Part shown: one piece after another, positions 53,781 through 64,000 of the stretch
Layout: each line of letters opens with the position of its first letter
Position numbering within the stretch: position 1 is the stretch's first letter
NCBI GenBank assembly: GCA_050084515.1
Contig: CM114273.1
Coordinates: 43,028,001 to 43,092,000, forward strand
DNA: 64,000 nt
Direction of reading: 5' to 3'
Source: Blasia pusilla
Lineage: Eukaryota; Marchantiophyta; Marchantiopsida; Blasiales
The notes under the pieces: model-generated
What the model saw: only the letters and a program-made list of their open reading frames with translations
The model's database searches: none
What the model was told of the DNA's origin: nothing
Program-made: the position numbers and the translations under genes

Positions 53781-55131
53781 CTATGTACATCTGGGACACA
53801 TCCATCGTCCCTGAGGAACCTTAGTGAGAGGTGGCGTCAAACATGCCATATGCCATCCTCTCGAACATCCATCACAGACTAGCATCGTGGTCGCACCATG
53901 GGCAGAACCACACAACATACAACGCAAGCCTGTAGGAACTATTGCTAAGCTTGGATCTACTGTACCATCAATGTTAGGAAGGTGACATGGCGCACAATTA
54001 CGCACATGGTCCTTCTATAGCATACCATCGCGTCCCTCCGGCAAGAGAACACCCGATGGCAAAATGTCACGCACTCTCAAGATTGTGCGCCCTGCAGTCA
54101 CATCCAACGTCGTCGGTGCCGTCTGCTGCAAATAGACATAATCTCCCTGATCAAACCTCCGGATAGTTGGTCGATAACCACCACCCCGAATAGTCGCATA
54201 CCTCAACGTATCCCGATGTTGTGCAATCGCCAAGTTCTCGAACGCCATGGGCATCACTCTCCAAAATAACTCAGCCCTCCGAGAACATGCTCGCACCCAT
54301 ACATCTGGGTCATCAAGGTCCAGCACCTCACCAGCATCTCAACGAATGGCCGTAGGTAAATCTGGCTCTCGGCCATAAAGTAGCAAGTACGGTGAAAAAG
54401 ACGCTAAGGATGCCTGCCTGCTGAATCTGTATCCTATCGCCAACCATGGCAACTGGAGGTCCCAATCTTCTAGGTGACCTCTTTGCAAGCCATACTTGCG
54501 TAAACCCCTCTTCAGTGTCTGCACAACTCTCTCCGCTAATCCATCCGCCTCGGGATGATCTCGCGAAGTCGTGCGGTGGTCGATCAGCGCATGATCACAC
54601 AAGGCCTGGAACTCACTGCGAAACTTCGGTACCTGAGTGCATCAACACCTCAGCCGGTGTGCCATAATGACTCAGCACTCTGTCAAGGAAGGCATAAGCT
54701 ACTCCCTCACTCGCTTTGTCGGGCAATGCAACCAACTCGATTCACTTCGAGAAGCGCTCGACCATCACCAACACATAACGACTATGACGCTCCGTCAAGG
54801 GCAAAGGTCCGGCAAAATCCAAACTCCATCTATACCCTAAGCCCATGATCGGTAACACATGCGACTGTGGAGTCGGAACATTGAACAATGCTCGGACCCG
54901 ATCACACACCATGCACCTAGCAACAAACTGCTGAACGTCAGTCTGCATGCCTCGCCACCAATATTGAATCTAGAGCAAGTTGTACATCCGCTTCACCCCA
55001 AAGTGATCCAACTCCTCGTGGGCATGCTGCACTAGTCATGCTCTCTGCGAAGGATGCGGCACCACGCGTACTCTGCCATCCTCCCAAACCCTCAAAACAT
55101 GTGTCCCCTCCCAACGGAACCGTCTGGCCCG
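53781..55131 (-). pseudogene. Gypsy-2 integrase with C-terminal PHD finger
   Basis: Sense order: WEGTHVLRVWEDGRVRVV, the zinc region with CMVC, SLDFAGPLPLTERHSRYVLV (first Asp), a frameshifted second-Asp region near 54630, PEADGLAERVVQTLKRGLRK (Glu) and GDYVYLQQTAPTTLDVTAG. Then LRCMLCGS, TMLVCDGCSRGWHMACL and RWMCPRCT: an intact Cys4-His-Cys3 PHD finger ending at the stop at 53781. Five or so stops and shifts interrupt the integrase. The PHD is the very C-terminus of the polyprotein. Confidence 0.85.
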
Positions 55132-56846
55132 CTATAGGATCCGATCCCGCTCTCTACCATCCATGGTGCTCGCAACACTGCCTGTACGAAAGTACTCCAA
55201 GACTACTCCATCATCATGAATATCTCGGCCACTTGTCGTGTCCTCATTGGCCTCGGGATCCAAGGACTGTCCACTAGACCTCGCCATCGAAGTCTCCACA
55301 CTCTGGCTTTCCATAGCCAACATGCCTAAATAAGCTGATGCGTGCCATCCTGGCACCGACTCCTCATCACTCTCTCCATGCCATCGAGCTCCAGTCACAT
55401 CTCGCTGACTCGGGCATGGGTTACGACTCAACCCATCTGCATCCTGGTTGAGCGTCCCAGGTCTATGTACCACCTGAAAATCATACTCCTGCAACAACAG
55501 AGCCCATCTCGCAAGCTTCCCTGTAAGCTTTTCGAACTCCATCAACCACTTCAGTGGTTGATGATCTGTGATGATGGTAACGAGGTTGCCGAATAAGTAA
55601 CACTTGAAATGCGCGACAGCCCAGACCGCAGCCAAGCACTCACCCTCATACGAGTTGTACTTCGCCTTTGTAGTGTTGTTCGAGCGGCTTGCGTAAGCCA
55701 CCACGAACTCTCTACCCTCATCATCATGTTGGGTGAGCACCGCTCCAAGCCCCAACATGCTCCAATCTGTGTGCAACTGGAAAGGACGCCCCCTGATCGG
55801 TCTCCTCAAGATGGGTTCGGACGTCAACCTGTCCTTGAGCAACTGAAATGCTCGCTCCTGCTCATCCCCCCAGTGCCACTCGTGATCCACCTTGGTCAGC
55901 AAGGTCAGCGGCTTCGCAATCAAAGTGAATCCCTTGACGTATCGCCGATAGAAGTTCACCAATCCCATGAATCCGCAAACACGGCTCACATCTGTAGGGC
56001 GTCGAATGCGTGAGATAGCCTCTACCTTCGTGTGCTGAACACCAAGGCCCCCTGGGTATATCGTATGACCCAAGTACTCAATCTGGTCGTAGAAGAACTT
56101 GCACTTGCGTGGATGTAGCTTCAGCCCATGTAATTGCAATCGTCGAAACACCTCCTCTAGATGTTGCTCATGCTCCTCAACCGTGGTGCTAAAGACTATG
56201 ATGTCATCAATATAACACCTAGCAAAATCCAGACCAGCCAAGATCCTATCCATGACCCTCTGAAACTCAGCCCGGGCGTTCTTTAACCCAAATGGTAAGA
56301 ACCGCCACTGGTACAAACAATCCTTCCCGTGAGGATTGATGCCCCAAAATGCCATCTTCTTCCTGTCCTCCAATTTGATAGGCAGCTGATGGTATCCGGC
56401 TCGCAAATCCAATGAACTGAAGACCTTTGCGTGACCAATCGCATCAAAGATCTCCTCAGGGGTGGGCATGGCATACCTATCGGACTTGCGCCGATTGATA
56501 GGTCGGTAATCCCCACACATCCGCCTATCCGTCGGTTGCCATGCACATCCTTCTTGGCGGGCATGATAGTGGCAGATGCATACTCCCCATGCGACATCTC
56601 CACTAGTCCTGCTCCGACCAAGTCCTGGCTCCTACTTTGAATCAGAGCCCTCTCCATATCACTGTACCTGTAGGATCGTCGGAAGATCGGCATATCAGTC
56701 GACAACTCAATGCGGATCCCCGGTCCCTTCAGCGTATCCAAATCCTCCATGCTAAACGCAGCGGCTCTATAACTCCTGAGGCGATGTATTCGGCGCCGCT
56801 CTCCTCTTGTCAACTTAGGGCCCATATCTATCTCCCAAGTCTCCAT
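55132..56846 (-). pseudogene. Gypsy-2 reverse transcriptase and RNase H
   Basis: A 462-codon frame (56520-55132) has SSLDLRAGYHQLPIKLEDRK, FLPFGLKNARAEFQRVMD, CYIDDIIVF, HTDWSMLGLGAVLTQ, YNSYEGECLAAVWAVAHFKC and IITDHQPLKWLM. The N-terminal part (PIFRRSYRYSDMERALIQSR) lies in another frame up to 56846; a one-base loss near 56530 separates them. All catalytic Asp/Glu positions are present. Confidence 0.9.
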
Positions 56847-57204
56847 CGTGACTACGGTAGGACTCTTCGGCGCGGGTATCGGTGGTTGCTATGGTGCAAC
56901 CCCGTCTCGAACAACAACACTCGGCCGCTCTCCTACAGCCAACTGCAAACTCTGATCTCCTCCACGTGTAGTGCCCGAAACCACGCTCGATGCTATGGCT
57001 ATCATCTCCTTGTGTACGTGCAAAACATCCCAAGAAGTCCAACGGTGTCTCTCCCAATCTCCCTTGGTGCGTAGATCTCCTCGGGTCTCGCCCCCAGCCA
57101 CTGCCTCCACCGTCTCGGTAGGCATGGGGCTCACTAACGCAAATTGTGATCTGTCGCGATCTCATACGACGTTTGCTCCACTCCCAAGCGAGGATCCATG
57201 TCAA

Positions 57205-58200
57205 GCAGTTCAGGTCCTCGCTTGACCCAAGACATGGCGTCGTGATGCCTCTGACACTGATGGTACTGCCGTCATTCCTGTGGGAAATCCCATTGCTCGC
57301 TCTCTCTCGTTGGCATTGGGCTCCACCAACCGCTGAACTTGGTCATCCCAAACCAAGCGAGGACCGGCCTCCTTGTATGCATAGGAAGCGGGAAAACTCA
57401 CAAACGTGGGCAAGGCTACCCGCGGCCGCCTACCCTGTTGACCACGATCCAACGGTGGTGATCATCGTGCCTCCGCGTGCTTTCGACAACCTGGATCCAG
57501 AATGGAATCCACTAACAAATGGGAGGGGCGCTCCACTCTCGCATACGCCCTCCATAACACCGTATGGGGCACCAAGTTGGTTCACCATAGACGCGGGCGA
57601 TGGGCTCTAGAACCTACACTCGCCGTATCCAAGAACACTGCTGGGCCGATCCAGGCACGCACCTGATGAGCACTCGTCACCACCCGTGACCTGGAGTCTC
57701 CTAAGATTGGTACATTCTCCAGAATGTAGGCTGGAGAATGAGACTGGTGCTCCTCCAACTGCCGTAAGACCCTCAACATCTCCCAAAACAACCTGGACCG
57801 AGTGTCGGCCAACCCGCTGCCTCGTCCAGCACTCGATTGGCCCTGACATGGCCAACCGGCAATGACCAAATCAATGGTCCCTACCCGCTCTAAGTCCTGC
57901 GCCCCCAACAACAAAATATCCCTCTGTAGGGAACTCTGGTACCCCTGTACCAGAGTCGGGAAAACGTAGGCGTAATTGCGCCACATGTCGTAGTGAGACG
58001 CGCCTCGCAACATCATCACTCTCCACATACATGTACTGTTGTACTCGCACTCATGCCTGCAAAACAGCAGCTAACCCGGTGCTAATCCCTCCAAAGAGAT
58101 CTAACACTCGAATACCCTTCTCCGGGGTACACCACACAATGGGTGTGGTATCCAAGGGTATCATCGTAGCACTCCCTGCTACCTCGGGTTCCTCAGACCC
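57205..58200 (-). pseudogene. Gypsy-2 DNMT3-like cytosine-5 methyltransferase domain
   Basis: Motif I is IRVLDLFGGISTGLAAVLQA (58110-58051). After a frameshift a 148-codon frame has IDLVIAGWPCQGQSSAGRG (motif IV with the catalytic Cys), RSRLFWEMLRVLRQL, PAYILENVPILGD (motif VI) and SRAHRPRLW (motif VIII). A third frame has NERERAMGFPTGMTAV and HVLGQA (motifs IX and X, 57290-57215). The order I-IV-VI-VIII-IX-X is that of true C5 enzymes rather than rearranged DRM proteins. The FWE helix after IV and the AHRxR motif favour the DNMT3 group. Key residues are kept; only frameshifts disable it. Confidence 0.8.
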
Positions 58201-58559
58201 GTCACGCCCTGGTGCAAACGCCTCGCTCCACGCGGTCTGCACGTGCTCATCTGCCAATCGTTGAAGCTCCTCAATCGAGCCCCACAGCGGCACCTCTCCT
58301 CCACGGAATGATGCAGCTACCATAACACTCCTTTCCATAGAAATTTCAGGAACGGGAGAATCCTTTGCATGGACATGTCCCTCAATCAAATCATTAGGCC
58401 AAGTGATGGCACTACTAAATGCTGCTAAGGTTGCCATCTCTCCTGGCCGTTGCTCGATTATTGCACCTGTGAATTGAATGGGTAATGAGCTAAGGCGCCC
58501 ATCACCCGACGCCATCTGGTGCAGAGGGCGCGACTCTTCCCAGTAATCAGGAAAATCCC

Positions 58560-59050
58560 GCCGGGTATAACATCGCTCCACCAAACAAGACGTCGTAGGA
58601 CTCATCGATCGCCACTATCGCCTTGGCGCGCACCACGGACTCATCCCAGGATATCGGCGAATCCTCACCACGACCTCCTGTCGGGTGATAAACTGTGTGG
58701 TACTTGCTCCACCCAAGGATGTCTGGATCCGGAATGGACAACGCTCCACATCGGCTCTCGTCAAGCCCAATCCTCGAATGACGCTTTCCCCAACATCAAG
58801 GGTTGCGCTCTGAATCAACAAGGCGCTGCGGACTAAAAGCTCTACCTCGAGGACTCACCAACCGGAAGACCTCTCCTCTGTTATCCAGCAACACAACACC
58901 AAGAGTAGCCATGGCACGCTCTATCGCGGGTCTAGCGGGCATCTCCGCCATCCTAGCAGCCGCAGCCTGCCATGAATCTGACGTGGACGGCGCGAGCATC
59001 CGCTCCAAGGGCAGGTGCATCACCTCCTCTGCAATCACCTCTGAACGTGA
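58560..59050 (-). pseudogene. Gypsy-2 protease region
   Basis: Two frames cover it: MPARPAIERAMATLGVVLLD with RGEVFRLVSPRGRAFSPQRL, then SVIRGLGLTRADVERCPFRI and SYDVLFGGAMLYPAGF. The D-(S/T)-G loop expected near 58805 is disrupted by a frameshift (LVDSERNP in one frame, LIQSATLDVG in the other). The following 58550-58200 segment is the conserved linker to the methyltransferase. Confidence 0.6.
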
Positions 59051-59479
59051 TGCAGGAACTCCAACTCCGCGCTCACATAGTGAAGCAGCCAGCCCGAAAA
59101 AGCCTCGGCGGGCGTACCCCCAACGTCATAACATCGAAGCAGAAAATAAAAGTGCGGTACACAACGGTGGCCGGCCCCAACAACGTGCACGACACATGCC
59201 CCTCTTGAGCATCAACAATAGGAGTCATCGCACTCGCTTCTCCCATCGCCCTTCGTGCCTGCACACCAACAACATCACCAACTCTCCAGGAACTTTGATG
59301 AGGACCCATCGATGGGGTCCTCATCGCTTCAGACAACGTGAAAGACTGAGGAAGCCTAGTCTTCCTTCTGGCTTCCCCTCGCTGTGGATCCAACTCTGCG
59401 GCCGCTCCACGCATCACAACTGCAGCGACCTCCATCTGGGCAACCCCGCACATCCATCTAGGATCCTCAAGATCTCTGG

Positions 59480-60909
59480 CTGCTCCATATGATGTCGATG
59501 CCACGGATCCGGCATCGGGTAACCTCAATGCCACAGCGGCAATGTGCTCCTGTAGCTGCTGTATCTGAGCAGCCATCCCAGCCTCATGTCCGGCGTCTTC
59601 CTCAGCGCGTCTAGGTGGTGGTTCTCTACCTCCTCCACGGGCAGCTCCACCACCCTGTCGGGCAACTCTAGCTCCTCGTCCCCCGACGGGACCACCTGGT
59701 GCACGATCTCTAGCCCACCCGGACCGGCTACTCGCTCTGGTGTCCTCTCTGCCCTCGGTCCGGACGTAACTCAGGATGTAAACTGAAACACCTGGCGCAT
59801 GTATGACCATACCTCTGATAATAGTCACACTGATAACCTCCTGGTGCAGCACCATCTCCTTCTCCATGTTGAGACACACGTCCATGATCCTGACGAGTGC
59901 AATCGCGCAGATGATGGGCTCCACCACATGACCAACAAGTAATAGTAGGCGGCTGCTGCTGAGCCGCATATGAAGGCGCAGGTCTCTGTGGCACGGCCTC
60001 CCGGTATCCTCCCTGAGCTCGTGGTGCCACAGTCGACCTATCTCGGAGTCCACGTTGCTTCACAAGTGGTGCAGAAAATGGTGACTACTCTCGTCCAGAA
60101 CCCATGGTGGCTACGCTCTCCTCCGCCATGTTGCGCTCAATGTTCTCGGCGGTCCTAAAAACATCTCTCAACGTAGGGGAGGTGTTCATAAGAAGCACCC
60201 CCTCCCGCACCCGTGTCCGCAAGGTCTGGTCCAGCATCGCGTACCATGACTGGATAGCCTGAGCCTCTATCACCCCCTGAGTGACATTGATCAACTGGCG
60301 CAAGCGAGTGGAAGCCTCACGCAAACTCTCACCCGGGCGCCTCTGGAAGTCGTGGATGCTCCGCAACTTCTCCGTCCGTACCCCTTGGTAGCTCGCCCTC
60401 AACTCAGCAAAGAACTCAACCATAGGGTTGAACCTGGGACGAACCCGACTAGACGGTGCAACTGCTCCCGTGCGAGTGATCCCTCCTAAAATGTCACTTG
60501 TGGAATAGGCAGTAGCCTCTCTTGACTCCTCCTCCTCATGTAGGAACGGCTCCGTCCATGACACATAATGTGGGTCATAGTAGAGCCTCCACGCCTCGAT
60601 CTCACATGCATATCTCTGAGAGAACTCATGGTAATCGTCCATGGGCGCCCCCTCTAAATGCTGGAACATACCGTTCCATGCTATGAACGGGTTGAACTCT
60701 CTAGAGTTCCTGGCCCGCTGGGAGTCACACCAACTCCTAAACCCTGCTATAAAATCGTGCAACTCAATCGTGCCTACTGCACCTGAAAACCTACGCTGTC
60801 CTCTACCCCCGTCGTCCATCTCGTACGCACAACTGGTAGGACCACTCACAATGTGTGGCAATGTGCTCACAAACTCCTCTACACCCTCCCCCTCGTCAGA
60901 CAATGACAC
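59480..60909 (-). pseudogene. Gypsy-2 gag
   Basis: Sense frame 60909-60085 holds GTIELHDFIAGFRSWCDSQR, FNPFIAWNGMFQHLEGAPMD and the gag core FFAELRASYQGVRTEKLRSI with RRPGESLREASTRLRQLI. The next frame has zinc-knuckle-like CWSCGGAHHLRDC and CDYYQRYGHTCARC, then an Arg/Gly/Pro-rich linker and a helix (MAAQIQQLQEHIAAVALRL) to about 59480. Similarity to Gypsy-1 gag extends upstream to about 61000 (GFTRSGARFRG). Confidence 0.8.
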
Positions 60910-61009
60910 AGAAGGAGGTCGAGGTAGTCCCTCACGTGGAGACCCTCGAAACCTCGCGCCACTCCGCGTAAAACCTCTCGAGCTACTCTCGGGTTCACCA
61001 CCTCGTCTC

Positions 61010-62621
61010 TCAAAGTCCCGAACGGACTCCGTGATGACCCTCGTGCCCCTCTCACCCGATCATTCTGAGCCTCGTGAGGAATCCCTCAATCACTCATCCC
61101 AAACATGCGGCACTCGATCTACACTCTCTCTCCCGAGGGCGTGTAACGCAAACAACACGCGGCGTGGTGCGGCAAATCGACCAGGCTATAATCTCATCGA
61201 CAACCTATCCTCAACTTCGGACATCCCACACAGGTCTATGTCCCCTAAACCACATACATAAATGATGCTCTCAGCATCCACACACCCAATATCCCCAAAT
61301 AAACAATCCAAATCCCAGAATCCCTCACACGTGTAGGGTAAAGGACCAGAATGGGTAACCTGAACACATGTCGATGTCGCTCCTCAGCAACTGCAAATCT
61401 CGACCCCAACTCGATCGTGGAGACAACTCCTCCAATCAGCAAGTCATTCTCCTCTCGTACTGATGCTGCTCAAAACTCCTCGATAGACAGTGCGGTCCCA
61501 GTGGAATGGTGCGGCGTTGCAGGCGGCACAAAACAGCTACGAACGGCACGGCCCTCGATGGTGGGATGCGGCACTCGGCGGCATACCCTCCTCAATCAAC
61601 AATAAACCCACACTCTGCTCCACAATGACGGTGCGGCTCCACGATCGAGACGCTGTGGTGCGGCCACGAGCGCCACGGTGCGGCAATCGGCGGCGCGTTG
61701 CGGCTACGGGCGTCACGACACGATACTCGATCGTCCTCGAGCGGCTACCAATCACAACATAGCAACATGAAATCAAAACTCAAACACCATAACCGGAGGT
61801 CATCTGCCATCACTATTTGATGAAGAAACTACGATGACGGTGGCGGCCAAAACAAAGTACGTGGTGGCGACGCAAGTCAAGGAATCAACGAACGTCGTGG
61901 AAGACCCTCCACTCCGTAATGGCGGCAATGGCACCCAAAGGGTGAACAAAGAACGGTGGACCGTTGATAGTGACGGTTGACCGTTGATGGTGACGGCCGA
62001 ACATCGACGGTGACGGTTGACTGTTGACCGGTGACCGGCGACGGTGACTATGATGGCGACGGCCGCCGCCACTGTGGCGGCTGATTTAGGGTTTGCACAA
62101 TTTAACCCTAAAAATCGCCTAGCAATGGCAGCTTTACAAGATTGACCATAACTTTTTGCTTGCAACTCCAAATTGCGCACTGTTTGTTGCACAGCGTGCA
62201 CAGCTTCACCATCTACGCCAGCATTAAGAAGTATTTAGAATAAGACATTTCAGTAAAAACTGACGGGGACTGTCAAAAAGCCCAATTTCTCTTTCTCCTA
62301 CACAAAATCCGGTAGCGCTCCCGCGCTGATTTCTCCCAGCGAAAATGTAACATCTGTATAAATAAAAATCAGCAAGCTACATGATGCTCCCGAGAGCACC
62401 AGCATGGGGCAACCCGCCCCCATACTCAATCCCTATCAACAATTGGGCAGCGCTTCCGCGCGCCACTCTTCCACACGAAAAATCAGCAAATGCAATGAAT
62501 AATGAAAGCAGCCCTTGCTCCGGTGAGCACTCCCATGAGCCGCTGAACGGGGAACACGGTCCCCAACCTGCAAAAACAGCGAGTGACCAGCGAGCTCCCC
62601 CATGAAGCTCTCTCATTCTCT
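61010..62621 (-). other. Gypsy-2 leader
   Basis: About 1.6 kb between the primer site and gag, with GC-rich degenerate short repeats (GGTGCGGC, GTGACGGTTGACCG types at 61500-62060). No convincing sense-strand protein. Confidence 0.5.
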
Positions 62622-62636
62622 CTTTGTAAAGTAGGA
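62622..62636 (-). other. Gypsy-2 self-complementary primer-binding site
   Basis: Sense CAAAGAGAGAATGAG directly after A1. It is fully complementary over 15 nt to CTCATTCTCTCTTTG at 62803-62789 inside A1, which starts 28 bases downstream of a TATAC box (62831-62827), at the predicted 5' end of the RNA. Confidence 0.72.
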
Positions 62637-63133
62637 TCCAATCTCTCTCTCCACCATCTCACACCATAGCTCTCAAAGGTGTGCACTCTCTCTCATGTCA
62701 AACCAAACCCACTCTCCTAATGAGAGGCTTGGGTTACACTCACAAGGCAAGGTACCATAGCTCCGCCGCCTCATGCCAAGAGGTTCAACAAAGAGAGAAT
62801 GAGCTCTCAAGCTCTCTCTCCTTGAGGTATACCCCTCCCCTCTCCCAAGCTCTCTCCATGGTAACCTATTCTCCCAAGTCACCTCCTCGGCTCTTGACCT
62901 GATGTAGGAGATCAAGGGCCAAAAATAGAAAGTCGATCATATACTCAAAATGGTACTTACCTAAAATAGTAAGTTCCTCAATATGGCTCCAAATGAGCCG
63001 AAATGAAAGGGAAACCGGCTCTCTCAGGTTTTCCGGGGCCTCAGCAGGTCATCCGCGACCTATTGAGCGTGTCCTCCACTACTCACGAAGGCGCTCTATT
63101 AGATTTCATCGATCTATCCTAAAAGACGTGACA
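62637..63133 (-). repeat. Gypsy-2 terminal repeat A1
   Basis: About 497 bp, sense TGTCACGTC to GATCCTACTTTA. It contains the promoter-like GGGGTATACC and the self-priming complement. No B copy lies next to it. Confidence 0.9.
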
Positions 63134-64000
63134 GTTTTGAATTGATTTTAAGCTCCTTCACTTTTCATATAGTTATTTAGATATTTTTCGCATTCTAAGC
63201 AATAGTTTCTTATAGTGTATCACTCTAGATCTAAGTATGTATGTGTATCCTATTTAATTTGATGAGAATAACTTTCATGCCACGCAAATAAATCCATTTG
63301 AGTTTTGATCTAGTCAATGAAATTTTATAATGTGTGGAAACAACTATTCTATCAACATTTAGGACCATCATTACTTGGGTACCCCAATTAAGTTTAACAT
63401 TATTGCAAATAAGATGATAGTCTATATATGGTCTTCCAAGGTATGATGATGCTAACCCATCCATGTATATGGGTAGTAGATGTTGAATCAATCTAGAGGT
63501 TGTGGGTTAGGAGTCTCTTATCCTAGTCGATGGAGTTGTTATCTAGAAAGGCCATTTGCAAGTAATCACCGTATCTACTTTCTAGTGGGCATCAAGGCCA
63601 AGGCAAGTCAATCGAAAAAATCTTGTCACTTCACCCTACTCAAAACTTATGGTGCAAGTGGCCTACATAAAATAAGGTATCTAGCCATCCTCCTCCTCAA
63701 CCGACCATACCACCACATGCACATTCATTTCCTCAATCGATTGTCCATGAGAATCCCAAATGGTCCATTGATGAAGGTGTTACATTGCCCTCAATATGCA
63801 TAGGATCCTCCAAGTGTTAGATCAATATACCCTAAATGGACGGGAGAATTCTTATGAAAAAACATGTGGATAAGTTAGACGCCGATATAGAATCTTCCAA
63901 ATATTAAATCAATGTATCCTAAATGGATAATTAATTATTATATTAGTCTGAATAACACTTGGATAGGTTATATAATAAGAGAAAAAAACAACAATGCAAT
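63134..64000. other. Right-hand flank, dispersed repeat copies
   Basis: No gene supported. At 63815-63990 two diverged copies of ATCAATATACCCTAAATGGA with GGATAGGTTATATAATAAGAG occur, related to 29640-29750. Confidence 0.5.

Larger units (their letters stand above)
52830..63133 (-). mobile_element. Gypsy-2: Ty3/gypsy retrotransposon with DNMT3-like methyltransferase and PHD finger
   Basis: Same gene order as Gypsy-1 on the opposite strand, GC-richer and less decayed. Sense order: A1 (63133-62637), primer site, leader, gag, protease, methyltransferase, reverse transcriptase, RNase H, integrase, PHD, polypurine tract, B1, A2, B2. It starts TGTCACG and ends CGACA. Flanking 4-mers are AAAC and AACC, so a target duplication is unclear. 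Terminal repeats are unrelated in sequence to those of Gypsy-1 apart from the TGTC/GACA ends and the last 40 bp of B, but the arrangement is the same. Confidence 0.9.

Noticed and set aside
59073-60053. A 326-codon minus frame in Gypsy-2
   Set aside because: Only its middle (the linker after the zinc knuckles) is a real reading frame; both ends are out of frame with the gag and pol homologies.
61351-62201. Frames in the GC-rich leader of Gypsy-2
   Set aside because: Low-complexity, not shared with the Gypsy-1 leader, and the sense strand has no start close to gag.

Overview
The window is repeat-rich nuclear DNA of a streptophyte, most likely a land plant with a large genome. The only host gene I can recognise is a plant-type L-gulonolactone oxidase (30011-37277, minus). 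It has a secretory signal peptide and one 5.5 kb intron. Nearly everything else is mobile DNA. I cannot name the species from sequence alone; bryophyte, lycophyte, fern or charophyte are all possible.

Left third (1-28 kb). After a Helitron Rep fragment at the left edge come several copies of an element family I do not recognise as described. It has two genes. PM joins a charged N-terminal region, a ParB/sulfiredoxin-like domain, a long helical middle and a beta-class (N6-adenine/N4-cytosine type) DNA-methyltransferase-like domain. Y is a Cys/His-rich protein of unknown function. Two head-to-head pairs are visible: PM1 (minus, from 10908) with Y2 (plus, from 12128), and Ya (minus, from 17209) with PM2 (plus, from 20159). 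Further copies are Y1 (844-4145) and PM3 (24715-27725). All carry stops, frameshifts or truncations. About 25-bp palindromes (arms CAACCCGTCGGA and TCCGACGGGTTG) recur dozens of times in arrays, in the introns of both genes and between the two divergent TATA boxes of each pair. Their arms change in a compensatory way. I saw none of these palindromes to the right of 26.4 kb.

Middle (28-42 kb). A MULE/FAR1-like transposase fragment, the gulonolactone oxidase gene with dispersed repeats in its intron, a retroelement fragment, and two blocks of diverged tandem repeats (about 268 bp and 160-215 bp units).

Right third (42-63 kb). Two related Ty3/gypsy elements in opposite orientation: Gypsy-1 (41988-51776, plus) and Gypsy-2 (52830-63133, minus). 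Their order is gag, protease, DNMT3-like cytosine-5 methyltransferase, reverse transcriptase, RNase H, DDE integrase, PHD finger. Each has a primer-binding site complementary to the predicted first 11-15 nt of its own transcript, which suggests Tf1-like self-priming. Each also has terminal repeats in the order A1-internal-B1-A2-B2, as if inserted from an LTR-joined circle opened inside the repeat. Gypsy-1 is riddled with transition-type stop codons; Gypsy-2 is better preserved but frameshifted.

Taken together, two unrelated mobile-element families in one 64 kb window each carry a DNA-methyltransferase-type domain, one cytosine-5 and one amino-methyltransferase-like. Both families look non-autonomous in these copies.
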